This document shows positions 32,219 to 43,692 of a DNA stretch of 64,000 nucleotides, piece after piece. Origin of the DNA: Diphasiastrum complanatum (lineage: Eukaryota; Streptophyta; Lycopodiopsida; Lycopodiales; Lycopodiaceae); the NCBI GenBank assembly GCA_029204225.1, contig CM055092.1:81139870-81203869 (forward strand), in the 5' to 3' direction. Position 1 is the first letter of the stretch; each line of letters starts with the position of its first letter. The position numbers and the translations under genes are program-made. Under the pieces are notes generated by a model. The model saw only the letters and a list, made by a program, of their open reading frames with translations. It had not been told where the DNA came from and ran no database searches.

Positions 32219-33569
32219 ATGGATCGTTCCATGACACTATCAGCTTCATTGGCGACGATGTTAATTCTAAGCTGTTACCAAGGTTCGCAAGCACAAGATT
32301 CATCTGAGTCCTCTTGGAATGAAGCACATGCTACCTTCTATGGAGGCAGTGACGCAACAGGCACAATGGGTAAGTCATTCGCCTTACATGTGAAAGGAGA
32401 GAACACACTGTTTAACAGCAACAATTATTTGAACTTTGAATTCCTTAATGACACTCTTCGAGTCATACTTCTCGTTGTAATCTCTCTGCTGTGATTAGAT
32501 GGCGCATGCGGATATGGCAACCTCTACAGCCAGGGTTACGGTACAAATACAGCAGCACTCAGCACGGTATTGTTTAAGAATGGTGCAGCTTGCGGTGGAT
32601 GCTACGAAATCAAGTGTTGGAACGATACCCAGTGGTGCAACCCTGGAAACCCATCTGTGTTTATTACGGCTACAAACTTATGCCCTCCAAACAACGCCCT
32701 TCCGAATGACAATGGAGGTTGGTGCAACGTTCCCAGAGAGCACTTTGATATGTCACAGCCGGCGTTCTCTCAAATCGCTTTTTGGCGTGCAGGCATTGTA
32801 CCTGTTCTCTATCGAAGGTAGCACCTTAAAAAGTCGTCTTTTCTTCGTAGATATACTCTGCGACTTGCCGAATGTTGCATATCTCATTTGAGGTCATCGA
32901 ATTTTATTGTCATTATTAGCTAGCACTATATAATTCCAGTCACAATCTACGATTAACTTATGGCTATTGTAAGATACTGTAACCTATTCATGCACTTGGT
33001 TATTCTGATCTGTTCGACCTAGCCTGGAACTAAAATTTATTTGAAATCAATGATTGAGAATTGCTGCTAGTACATTTCAGCATTCGCTATAATTGGGATA
33101 TATGCATTCAAACGGATGCGATCCTGCACTTCCTATATCATAATATTATATTGCTATATGATATTCATTGAAAGTCACATTTCTAGAGATTAGTAGCTTA
33201 AAATTTTAGCAATTATAACCTTTTGACGTCAAAAGTCTGAAATATATGATTGATGCTTGTAGAGTGCCATGCCAAAAACAAGGAGGTATCCGTTTCACCA
33301 TCAACGGCAACCCCTGGTTTAATCTCGTGCTGGTCAGTAATGTGGGTGGCGTGGGCGACATATCTGCTGTTTCAGTTAAAGGTTGCGAAACGGGCTGGAT
33401 TAGCATGAAGCGAAACTGGGGACAGAACTGGGAATGTAACACTGTACTAGTAGGCCAAAGTTTATCCTTTCAAGTCACGACAGCCGATGGAATGCAAATC
33501 ACGTCTTACGATGTTGCCCCTTTAAATTGGCAGTTTGGTCAAACCTTCAGTGGAAATCAGTTCTACTGA
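32219..33569 (+). CDS. Alpha-expansin, intact, three exons, 258 aa
   Basis: Exons are 32219-32369, 32499-32817 and 33263-33569 (151 + 319 + 307 = 777 nt), with GT-AG introns of 129 and 445 bp. The product is a secreted wall-loosening protein: signal peptide of about 25 residues, then [14 protein letters not shown] (37-50), [14 protein letters not shown] (53-66), the alpha-expansin insertion [20 protein letters not shown] (96-115), the HFD motif (132-134), [14 protein letters not shown] (147-160), and the C-terminal CBM63-type domain with the conserved tryptophans (W202, W209, W213, W246) and the final [10 protein letters not shown]. Length is normal for EXPA. Residue 51 is Asp where most EXPA have Gly, and Cys198 in KGCETGW is unusual. 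Expansins loosen cellulose-xyloglucan contacts without hydrolysis during growth. The dead partner is at 13141-14445. Confidence 0.95.
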
Positions 33570-33896
33570 GGAATGTCATATTTCTCAATATTGCTCATTA
33601 CAAACAAACTTCACAGATGATTTTCAACACTTTCTGGTAGACATATATCGGTGTTAGAAATTTTTTTGATTCTTCAAACATAAACGTAAAAGAGGCGTGC
33701 AGTCTGTAGGAGCCTATTCCATCATATTCCAAATGCAGAAATTTCACAACTTAATTCAGTCTAGAACTTGTTACCATTGCAATAAAGCATATTGTTTCCA
33801 TGATCCATCGTGGATATCCAGCATCGGCGCACGTGAACTTCTTGTTGGGTTATTTCACAGCACTTGCTGGAAAACCAAGAGAGAGCAGGCAGGCAG

Positions 33897-33902
<6 letters not shown>

Positions 33903-33952
<50 letters not shown>
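33903..33952. repeat. (AG)25 microsatellite in the 3' LTR of G
   Basis: A pure run of 50 bases of AG. The corresponding site in the left arm (12796-12810) has only about 15 bases of TC. Confidence 0.95.
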
Positions 33953-33955
<3 letters not shown>

Positions 33956-34657
33956 TCATGAAATGTTGCTACATTGACCAACACTCCCAATTCTAGGAAG
34001 GTGTGTAGCCCTTGTTTTCTTCCGTTAAAGACATGATTCAAATGTTTCTTGTTGGATGATTAGTTCCACAAGAAAGCCCAAAGGCCATAGGAGAGAGCAT
34101 GTGGTGACATTCTAGAGTAGGATATAACCGTTCAGTTCGGGAGTTTAGGTTAGCACTCTACCATGACCTTTTTTTTTTCTCCTCATGTGTGCTTAGATTT
34201 TAGGGTTTAGGGTGTGTGTGCGCATGTGTGATGTTGTTTCATGTTTACTAATTCATGCTACCCTGCCTTGTAGGATCTTGATTTATTCATGTGTGTGTGT
34301 GCATGCGTGGTTCCCGTAGCATAGTCCGAGCTTTTATAAATATTGAGTCAAAGCTACGAGGGCAATACCAACATATAAATCATTTTTCCATATCCAATTA
34401 ACCACAAACCATAACCTTAAAATGGTTACTGGTTTCCTGTGTTTTGGTCACACATGCTAACAATCCCTCACTTGATCAAAACACTGTAACACTAACATAT
34501 TTTTTAGCTTTATCACTCTTAGAACCTCCCACACATAAATGCTTTACAAGTACAATTGAAAATTCAAGTCATCCTTTTTAATGCACTAAGCTTCCTCTCT
34601 TGCACTCCTTCTACATTCACATGCCTTTGTTCTACATTGATAATCTAGATCATAATG

Positions 34658-35408
34658 CTATTGTTTCTTCTTCTTCTTGAACCAAATGAGCTTCATATGA
34701 CTGGGCATCATCATAGGCCTTTTTCCAGCATTTCTTTGGATTGTGGCCAATTTGCCACAATATGTACATTTCTCCTTATCTGCCATGCTTCTGCTTGCCT
34801 TTGAGAAGAGAGCAAGTTCACTACTCACTCTGGTTCCCATCTTTGCATCTTTCTTGTGCAGTTCTTCTTGCAAGAGGAATGATTTGACAACTTGAATGCT
34901 TGTCATTCCTGGTGTGCATACAAGAACAGAGGCCAAAGATGCAGAGGATTTTGGCAAACTATTAAGAAGTAGAACTACCTTCTCATCTTCATCAATCTTG
35001 CATCCAATGGCAACAAGTTTCTCTATGCTGCTTTTGGAAATGATCACTCATAGAGTCATTTTCTGACATCTTCAGCATTGTGAGACTCCTTCTCAGATGC
35101 AACTTGTTGCTTATGGAAGATGATTGGTACATCCCCTCCAACAAATCCCAGATTTGCTTTGTTGTCTCTGCAGAATAGACATGCATTAATTCAGTGTCAT
35201 TAATGCTCAGGAGGAGGATGGCCTTGGCTTTGTTGTTTTCCTTTGCCCATGCTGCTCTTCCTTGAGGATCTTCTGGCCTTTGTTTCTCTCCTAAAACAAT
35301 CTCCCACAGATCACGATCATGCAGCACCATCTTCATCTTCAGCTTCCATAGATGAAAGTTCTCTCTATTGAGCTTCTCTATGGCTTGGCATTGAGCAACT
35401 GATGTCAT
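34658..35408 (-). pseudogene. copia-type gag of element G, right copy
   Basis: Two overlapping frames (35408-34992 and 35047-34658) together cover the gag that is open in the left copy. The break lies near 35030, at FQKQHRET versus FQKMQTIIEK in the left copy. The zinc knuckle begins CTYCGKL, but a second frame change removes the HNPKKC half. It is therefore inactive. Confidence 0.8.
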
Positions 35409-35636
35409 CTTCGAAATAGTGCCTCAGAGATGTCTGTCAAAGGGATGAGAGAACGTTAGTAGATGAGAGGAAGACAAGAGGAGTATTGCAGGCATGTTGT
35501 ATCCCATATCTCTGTTGGTGGTGTCATCGCTGGACAACAGAAGAGAGAAAACCGAAATCACAAGAAGATGAATGTGTGTGGGCCCATAACCTTTGTGGGT
35601 TATCTCACAGCACTTGTTGGAAAACCAAGAGAGAGC

Positions 35637-35783
<147 letters not shown>

Positions 35784-36013
35784 TCGTGACATGGTGCTAC
35801 ATTGACAGCCAACGTAGAGTGCTTATATAACATAGAAAGGGAGCGTACATGCCAAGAAATTGGTTTCATGGATTGCCTTGCTGGACTAACATACAAGAGA
35901 AAAACCCGTAATCTTTTAGAATCCTGCATATGGGGCCAATTTCCTAAACATATCAACCTCTGCCACCTCTAACATCCGTAGGCTGTGTTTTGGTCACACA
36001 TGCTAACAATTCT

Positions 36014-37432
36014 TTTCCAGTTTACTCATCGAACAAAAAATCATTTCTGTTTGGTCCAATATGTATCATGTTGATACATGGAGTAGAGCTAGAGAGCAAT
36101 CAAATATAAATTATTCAGGTTCGTGATAAGGTATCATATGTCTCATTGGATTTCATGTATCTTGATGGGAATGAGTCGTAGTTATGTGAATACACATTAG
36201 CAATCATAGGCTTTGTCTTATCATAAGACTACCTTTCCAGTCTGCATGTGGTCAGAATGGAAGAAAATCATCATCATTTTTTATGATCTTATGCAGAAGA
36301 GTTACATTTTGAAATTTTGAAATGCCAACAGTAGAATATCATCAAATAATGAACTTGAAAAAAACTAGCAAGAAATACAATACAAGCATCACCATTATTG
36401 CTGACTATAAATGCCCCACCATTCCTCCATAATGGTTGTGAACCAACCGGAATTATATTTTATAAGCTTATCTTTCTATAGATTTTCATGGTGTCCTCGT
36501 GCCACTTTCAATAAACTAGTGAATCTCATCTAACATCAATATCAGAAGGGTGAAAAAGGTTGGTTAGCAAAATCCACCATTATGCACTTGAAAACTACTA
36601 GCCTTTCGGTCAGCCCACAAGTATGGGAAATTCTGAGAGCAGTTGGTCTTTCTTGCGAAAGTTATTATTGCCATTATTGCAAGACAAAATCTTGGAGATA
36701 TCTCCTCAAAGTAAATATATCATTTTAATGCCACATAAGCTTCAAGATTTTTCTTTTGATGCTATATTAGGCACCAAATAAGCTAGACTTGTCTACAGGA
36801 ATCACGAAAAGTTTTAGTGGTAGAATTCCTTCAAGAAATGCTTTTGTCAAGATAGTGTGCATGAAGATAATTCTAGTCTTTAATCACTCAAGGAAGGTAT
36901 AGAAGTACCAATATATGATGTTATAGTATGGCACTTAATGCTAGCATGGGTCTTTCTTAGCATAGAAGACAAAGTTCAATCCAACATAGAATTTCCTTCT
37001 TGAAATTTATAAAATTCTATAATCTATATCGCCTATACAGCCATTCATCAAGACACATCTTTAAATCTTGGAAATTACTTGCATTCCAGCAAATGATATA
37101 CAAAATCAAACACATTGGATGATGTTGTCATGGGACTCTCCTAGTTTTTTTAAACACATCTGATTGTAACACTTCTTGGCCTTTCCCAAACTTTTCTAAC
37201 TTCTTCCATAGTCAACATCTTAGCAGAAGATAAATTCTAAGATGAGAGGGTGGCTTTTACATACTAATTGGCCATGTATCACCCTCCCCATATCACATTG
37301 TATTTCCCCAACCCATTTGTTGTTGATGCTAATAATCTTGGAAATACTTGCATTCTAGAAAATGATATACAAAATCAAACACATTGGATGATATTATATC
37401 ATTTATTAGCACAATAATTGGCATGTTTGGAC
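36014..37432. other. Right-arm inter-element DNA, no gene
   Basis: Mirror of 9673-11200, with the direct repeat at about 37335-37395 and 37060-37110 and the dispersed repeat core between them. About 130 bp present in the left arm are missing near 36680, and about 30 bp are extra near 36410. No coding or RNA gene signal was found. Confidence 0.6.
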
Positions 37433-37437
37433 CACAC

Positions 37438-37728
37438 TGATGTGGATGCGAAAAAATGTTTTCACGGTCACGAAACAGTCACGAAAGCGAAGCAACCGTG
37501 ATTCAATGAGTTTCGGATGGAGTTCAGATGTGGTCGTTGGACATCAATGTGCGGAATTGAAATGAATGGGAGAATCAGACACACGAATAAAAGCAGACAC
37601 ATTTGCATTCAAGATCATACAACGTAAAAGAAGACATGTGCACAATGGCTACAATATCATCTATTGATTTTCTTTGATTCTTCAAGCACTGCATGCATAT
37701 CCACACAGTGGGTTGGCGCGAGAGAAAT
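37438..37728 (-). repeat. Partial 3' LTR of element A, right copy
   Basis: The last about 290 bp of the A LTR, ending GCATCCACATCA at 37438. The first about 700 bp are missing; they adjoin the B segment at about 37728 (GAGAGAAATAT). Confidence 0.85.
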
Positions 37729-39900
37729 ATGTGAAAAATACAGATCCTAAGTGGATCTAAACTCCAAGATCATTGGCTTGAATGCTTGCACTCCAAACTA
37801 CATAAGCTAGGAATTGGCAACACATTCTATGCTACCTAGAATGCAAAGAACTTGATCAAAAAGCATTTATCACAAATGGAAACTTCCATAAACATCAAGT
37901 GCGGCCCAAAATAGCATTATACAGTCCATAATACATCAGCCTATCACTTTTGGAAAGCACCTAAGATCATACACAATAGCTTGAAGACAATACACACAAC
38001 AATGCTCTCAATGGAGGAAGAAACAATGACAATGATCTATTGATCTCAATGAAGCATACAAAAGGTTTCTCCAACCTGTTCTCCACGACTTCCCTACTAT
38101 TTATGGATGAGGAAGATGACTCTCTCTCCTCTCTCTAGAAGGTACTTGACCCTAGATATTCCCTATATAGGAAAAATAGCTAAAAATGGCTTATATGACC
38201 AAAATACATCAAAATGGTCTCATTTTGAAGGGTATGAAGTTTGACACTTCATCATACTGAAAAAATACAGTAAATAAAAACATTGTGGCCTGGTTCACAC
38301 GTGCAAAACTCCAGAACCAAAACTATTTACAATTTTAGCCAATTTAGGCCTCAAACTAGCTAGGAAATGTTGACAATTTTCACACTCCCTCTTCAACATT
38401 GGATGCTAGTTTCAACATAGTCTTTGAGCACATTCCAAGATTAGATCTATGCATTAAATATAGGTCCTTTCCCAATGGTTTGGTGAAGATATCAGCCACA
38501 CACTCCTTTGAAGAGACATGTTGAAGCTCCACCTCTTTGGCAATGACTTGATCTCTCACAAAATGGTGAGCAATCTCAATGTGCTTGCTCCTTGCATGAA
38601 AAACAGGATTGCTTGCCAAGCTTTGGGCTGAAAGGTTATCACAAAGTATGATTGGAGTCTTCTCTGGTTCCAGCAAGTGAAGATCCAATAACATCCTCTT
38701 GATCCAAAGAATCTCCTTGGTGCATGTTGTTAATGCCTTGTACTCGGCTTCGGTGGAAGATAGAGAGATAGTTGGTTGCTTCTTTGATAGCCATGAGACC
38801 ACTCCATCTCCAAGATAGATTGCAAAGGCACTTGTTGACTTCCTATCCATTTGATCACCTGCAAAATCTGAATCTGAAAATCCACAAAGGTTAGGTGTAG
38901 TACCTCCATACAAGATGCCAAAATCTCTAGATCCCGAGATGTATCTAAGTACTCTCTTTCCTAGCTTCCAATGAGCCTCACTAGGATCTTGCATAAATTG
39001 ACTTAGTTTACCAACCACAAAGCTTAGATCAGGTCTTGTGATGGTTAACCATATAAGAGATCCTATTAGCTTTCTATAGAGAGTAATGTCCTTGAAGGAT
39101 CTTTCATTACTTCTTGTAGTTAGCTTTACATTTGATTCCATAGGAGTAGAAACAACTTTACAATCTTCCATATGAAACCTTTTTAGAATAGAGTTAACAT
39201 ACTTTTCTTGACATATGAATGTAGATTTAGAAGTTCTAATAATCTCTATTCCTAAGATATAATGAAGTTTACCAAGATCTTGAATTTCAAACTCTCTTTT
39301 GAGTGCCATCTTGATTTCATCTATATCTAGATTGTTACCACCACTTAAGATAATGTCATCAACATAGATCAAAAGTAAAGTGATATCATTTTCATTCAAT
39401 CTAAAGTAGAGAGAATGATCATACTCACTCATAACAAAGTTTTGAGAAAGTAAGAAGGAATTGAGCTTAGCATACCAACTCCTTGGTGCTTGCTTTAGCC
39501 CATACAAACTCTTTTGGAGATAGCACACATGATTAGGCTCATCATGTGAAACATAGCCCTCGGGTTGCTCCATGTAAATATCTTCTTCAAGATCACCATT
39601 CAAGAAGGCATTAGTAACATCCATTTGCCACATATCCCAATCATAAAGAGTTGCAAGAGAGATTAGGATTCGAATAGTTACCATCTTTGCCACGGGTGCA
39701 AAGGTCTCATCATAGTCAATACCATATTCTTGAGCATACCCCTTTGCCACCAACCTTGCCTTGTACTTGTTGATTGATCCATCTTGATTTGTCTTGATCT
39801 TGAAGATCCACTTACAACCAATTGCCTTCTTGTCCTTTGGAAGCTTTACCAACCTCCATGTGTTGCTTTTGATGAGTGCTTGATGCTCATGATCCATGAG
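37729..39900 (-). mobile_element. Copia B segment: RT, RNase H and 5' part of the 3' LTR
   Basis: A second copia family, better preserved than A. It starts inside RT (39897), runs through RNase H to a stop at 38380, has a polypurine-like GAGGGAG, then an LTR that starts TGTGAAAATTG at 38384 and is cut at 37729. It replaces the A sequence between mid RNase H and mid LTR in the same orientation, with clean junctions and no target duplication. The left-arm A copy is not chimeric. Confidence 0.82.
38380..39897 (-). CDS. copia reverse transcriptase and RNase H of B (505 aa, uninterrupted, partial)
   Basis: Open over 505 residues. RT blocks: CKWIFKIKTNQDGSINKYKARLVAK-type entry, FAPVAKMVTIRILI, QMDVTNAFLNGDLEEDIYM (first catalytic Asp), KSLYGLKQAPRSWY, and the catalytic YVDDIIL (about residues 177-183). 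RNase H: GFSDSDFAGD, STEAEYKALT (Glu), CDNLSAQSLASNPVFHARSKHIEIAHHF, and a terminal ADIFTKPL. The N-terminal part of Pol is absent, because the segment begins at the junction with A, so it is not a complete gene, but the open frame implies a recent source element. Catalytic residues appear intact. Confidence 0.9.
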   Translation of the reverse strand: MDHEHQALIKSNTWRLVKLPKDKKAIGCKWIFKIKTNQDGSINKYKARLVAKGYAQEYGIDYDETFAPVAKMVTIRILISLATLYDWDMWQMDVTNAFLNGDLEEDIYMEQPEGYVSHDEPNHVCYLQKSLYGLKQAPRSWYAKLNSFLLSQNFVMSEYDHSLYFRLNENDITLLLIYVDDIILSGGNNLDIDEIKMALKREFEIQDLGKLHYILGIEIIRTSKSTFICQEKYVNSILKRFHMEDCKVVSTPMESNVKLTTRSNERSFKDITLYRKLIGSLIWLTITRPDLSFVVGKLSQFMQDPSEAHWKLGKRVLRYISGSRDFGILYGGTTPNLCGFSDSDFAGDQMDRKSTSAFAIYLGDGVVSWLSKKQPTISLSSTEAEYKALTTCTKEILWIKRMLLDLHLLEPEKTPIILCDNLSAQSLASNPVFHARSKHIEIAHHFVRDQVIAKEVELQHVSSKECVADIFTKPLGKDLYLMHRSNLGMCSKTMLKLASNVEEGV

Positions 39901-40913
39901 CTAGCATCACTGTAGGAAAGTATCTTGAAAACTGCATCACAACAATAGCACAAGGCATAATCCCTCGTTAATTGAAGGTATTGCAAAATCTGTTTTGCAA
40001 TCTTCCAATGTGTCAAGCCTGGATTCATGCAGAATTGGCTCATAGTGAATACTGCATAAGCAATATCAGGACGTGTGTTGTCTGCAAGGTACATCAGTGA
40101 TCCTATCAACTTCTTGTAAGGCGTGAGTTGCATCTGTTCTCTCTCTTTCTCATTCTTCGGACAGTCATCATTTGTCAACACCGTCCCTGCGAGCATTGAA
40201 GTATTCGCTCATTTGCAGTTCAGTATCCCAAAGTCCTCTAGGATCTTCTGGGTATATTTGGACTGGTGAAGGTATAACCTACCTCCCTCGTAGTCCCTTT
40301 CAATTTGTAAGCCTAGGCAACACTTGGCTTCTCCCAGATCCATGATCTCGAAATGTTTCGAGATGTCAGTCTTCACTTCAGCAATTAGTTGCTCACTCCT
40401 ACAAAGTATCAGAGTGTCGTCCACATATACATCCACAATGATGATCGAACCATCCATAAATCTGACATATACATTGGAATCAGCCAACATAGGCTTGAAT
40501 CCTAATGATTTCAGGGCTTGATCTTTCTTCTTGTACCATTGTCGGGCTGATTGTTTCAGACCGTAGATACTTCTATGCATTCTGCATGCATAGTCAGGAA
40601 GTGAATTTGAGACATATTATGGGGGTTGATCCATATAGACCTCTTCGTCTAGCTCGCCATGCAAGAAGGTTGTCTTCTCATCCACAATGTGGATCTTGAG
40701 GTCATAAGCTGCAGCATATGCAAATAACAGACGTACGGATGAATGCTTGACAATAGGAGAGAAGGTTTCAGAGTAGTCAATACTATATCTCTGAGAAAAT
40801 TCCTTCGCTACAAGCCTTGCCTTGTATTTTGTAACATTCCCATCTAGTCCGTATTTGAGCTTGAAAACCCATTTGCATTTGACAGTCTTGCGCTTATGTG
40901 GTAATGGCTCCAA
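39901..40913 (-). pseudogene. copia reverse transcriptase and start of RNase H, element A right
   Basis: Matches 7237-8225 of the left copy. Frame 40913-40617 has CKWVFKLKYGLDGNVTKYKARLVA and TTFLHGELDEEVYMDQPP; frame 40580-40209 has RSIYGLKQSARQWYKK and a complete YVDDTLIL; frame 40196-39901 has the thumb region and LSYSDAS, where it meets segment B. A stop at about 40616 separates the first two frames. The YVDD motif is retained. Confidence 0.83.
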
Positions 40914-41439
40914 CGTCCATACCTAGTTCTTCCTCGTGGACTCCATCTCTTCATTCATGGCTTGGATCCATCTGTCATTTTCAAGACTTTCAATTGCTTC
41001 CTCGAAAGTCTGTGGTTCACAAATGAATCCGCAGAACTCTTCTGATATGGAAGCTGAGCTGCCTGGCACATTTCTTACTGGCGCTCTTCGTGGTCTATTC
41101 GACCTTCTAGGATATCCTCATGGGACATCAATGCCTTTGTCTTTGTCTGCTCTGTTCGGTCCGGAACCATCTTGGTTTACAGGAACTGTAGCAGTAGGCT
41201 ACCTTTGGAATATTTTTTCTTCAGATTTGTCGTTCGAATGGGAAACGACTCAAAAATCTTCGTTTTCATGTTCATCCTCTGCTCCCTCTATCGCTTGTGG
41301 CAGGTCATAGTATTGTCTCTCCAGAACTTCATAGCTGACAAGATCGTCATTGGCCATTGTCCAGCTCTCATCAAATCTGACATCTCTCATTATTTTCATA
41401 GTGTTCGTCTCTGGCATGTAGACGAAGTGTTGTCATAAC

Positions 41440-42177
41440 CTACCAGAAATCCCTACTCGGCTTTCTCATCAAGCTTCTTTTGAAGCTTATCTGGAATATG
41501 TGCATAAGCTACACAGCCAAAGTTTCTGACATGAGACAGGTTGGGCTTTCTACCCCACCATAGCTCATGTGGTGTTGTGTGAGGAACACCATACTTGCCT
41601 GTCCTATTTTGGATGTATGCGGCTGTAGCTACTGCTTCAGTCCACAGTACCCTTGGGCCTTTGAGTAGGCCATCATACGTCTGGCTGCTTCCATCAGGGT
41701 CATGTTCTTTCTTTCTGCAACACCATTGTGTTGCGGTGTGTACGTTGTAGTCCTTCTGTAAATGATGCCACGATCATTGCAAAAGTCAGTGAAACGATTT
41801 GAGATGTATTCGCCACCTCGATCTATCCCGATCTGCTTCACTTTGCTGCCTGTACATCTTTCAGTCCAATTCACATATTCTGTGAATTTGTCAAGTGCTT
41901 CAGATTTATTCAGAATAAAGTACACTCTAGCAAATTTGCTATAATCATCAATGAAGGTTATATAATATTTTGAACCTCCTACTAAGATCACATTGAATGG
42001 TCTGCAAATGTCAGAATGCATATAGGTGGTTGAACTGGTTGTATTCGAGATGCTGACCCCTGTTATCGCTCCATGATGGCTTACTTGGTAAAGTGCCATT
42101 GAGTTTATGTGACAGAGTCTTTTGTGCTCACAGAGTGTTTGGCAAGTCATCATGAGTCTGATGCACCTGATCTGCAA
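41440..42177 (-). pseudogene. copia integrase, element A right
   Basis: Frame 42177-41629 has HKRLCHINSMALY, HSDICRPFNVILVG (Asp), IGIDRGGEYISN (Asp) and PQHNGVAERKN (Glu): a complete D-D-E set. Compared with the left copy, about 50 bp near 42030 are missing, removing the zinc-binding CDACLKGK segment. Downstream integrase blocks (FGCVAYAHI-like) are readable at about 41600-41440 in another frame. Confidence 0.82.
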
Positions 42178-42743
42178 GTAGGCATACCTTTAGATGATAT
42201 AGGTTTCCTTTCCTTCTGCCTTGAGCGATCAATGCTGGTACTTGCGTCAATCATGTTGCATGCTTCGTCAGAAAATGTCACACGCATCCCTACATCTGCT
42301 ATTCTTGCTACAAAAAGCAAGTCTTGTTGCAGTGTAGGCACAAACAGAACATCTTTGAGTCGTTTGTCTCTACCGTTGGTGTTGAGCCATAGTGAACTAA
42401 TACCGTTCACTTGATGCTTAGATCCATCTCCAAGAACTATGAATCTTGAAGGATCTGCACTTATGAAATCAGACATTATTTGTCTTGATGTCACAAAGTG
42501 TGAGGTGGCTTCTAAATCTAGAATCACCTCATGTGTGTCAGATGTTGATACTACACACACATCTTCACAGATGTAGGCAGTCGAACAATTTCTGTTCGTT
42601 CTTTCTGCTCCCATTTTCGAGCTCTCGGACTCCTTGACATAGGATGAACTGTTACTATTCTCCTCTTTGTTCTGCGCTGATTTGTTTCTCAGGTTCTGGC
42701 GGCAAACCACAGCTACGTGACCTTCTTGTGGCAGTGAATACAC
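42150..42743 (-). pseudogene. copia protease region, element A right
   Basis: 197-residue frame containing HEVILDLEATSHFVTS, where the left copy has LDSGATSH, so the catalytic Ser-Gly is changed to Leu-Glu and the protease would be dead. It then has LFVPTLQQDLLFVARI. The outer junction of the inverted repeat (42747) lies at its 5' edge. Confidence 0.8.
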
Positions 42744-43597
42744 TCAAACTTCGGATTGAGCCAACATGTATCTACTGTATGCCTGTCTCTTCTGCATCTC
42801 ACACAAGTCTTCTTGTCTGCACCTATTGCTGCGACCTCCCTTTGCTCTTCCAGCTGCTTTTGGTTGTTCCCTCTGCTTGCTAATCACGATGCTGCCTCTG
42901 ATTTGACTCCCTCTTAGGCTTAAATTATTTCTTGGATTTTTCTTTGTTGTCATAGAGGGCCTAGTCAGAGCCATCCTTGTGATCAAGATGTTCTCTGGCC
43001 TCGACTTCCTCTCGAATCTCGACAATCGCCTTTTCGAGGTTCATGGTAGGATCTTTCGCGAGCAGGGTCCTCATCGTCTGGAATGATCTAGGTAAGGCTC
43101 TCAACAGGTACGTGAGCTGCTTCTCAGCTGACACTGCATTCTCTGCTCCAGAGTTATGTAGTGATAGGAATAGATCCTTCATTTTTCTTATGAAAGAAGT
43201 GAGGTCCTTCCCATCCCACAGTAAATTCGTCAACTGATCTTCCAGCATCATGATTTGACTTCTTGATTTTGTCTGAAATCTAGTGAGCAATGCATCCCAC
43301 ATCTCCTTAGCTTTGAAGAGTGTAGCCAAGTCAAGTGTGACACTATCTTCAATGGAAGATGATATCAAAAGCTAATGCCTTGTCGTTTTTCTCCCTCCAC
43401 TTGCGTAGCTCCTTGCCTGATGTTGTAGGCATATCTTCTGTGCCATCCACCCAGGGGAATAAACCTTCGCCCTTGAGTATGAGTGATTTCTTAACTTTCC
43501 AGACTAGAAAGTTAGATCCTAAAGAATCAAGAATTGTGCAGATCCTGCTCTGCATGCTGCTGACTGAAGCCATTGCTTCTAAAGTTTGTTCCCTCAT
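42744..43597 (-). pseudogene. copia gag of element A (right copy only)
   Basis: Frame 43597-43349 starts MREQTLEAMASVSSMQ, with NFLVWKVKKSLIL; frame 43368-42961 has LFKAKEMWDALLTRFQ, MMLEDQLTNLLW, LLRALPRSFQTM and LEKAIVEIREEV; the basic and knuckle part lies at 43025-42744. Frame changes near 43360 and 42970 break it. The left arm begins just downstream, so this gag is present once in the window. Confidence 0.8.
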
Positions 43598-43678
43598 TGA
43601 TGTTGTTTGTTTGAATGCTTGGCTTCTTGGATCTGATAGCTTCTTGGCTATGTCAGATTATGAGAAGATAGGTAAGAA

Positions 43679-43692
43679 GGCCCTGATACCAA
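43679..43692 (-). other. Primer-binding site of element A
   Basis: On the element strand the bases right after the 5' LTR read TTGGTATCAGGGCC, one change from TGGTATCAGAGCC, the complement of the plant initiator tRNA-Met 3' end. This fixes the inner edge of the 5' LTR at 43693. Confidence 0.85.

Noticed and set aside
32219-32494. Reading exon 1 of the expansin through into the first intron (91-residue frame)
   Set aside because: The GTAAGT donor at 32370 and the TTAG acceptor at 32498 restore the family sequence, and the read-through peptide (hydrophobic tail) has no expansin match.
32499-32891. 130-residue open frame across expansin exon 2
   Set aside because: It is out of frame with the expansin product and ends beyond the intron donor; the true frame has all family motifs.
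34195-34215. TTTAGGGTTTAGGG as an interstitial telomere
   Set aside because: Only about two units, so chance in AT-rich DNA is likely.
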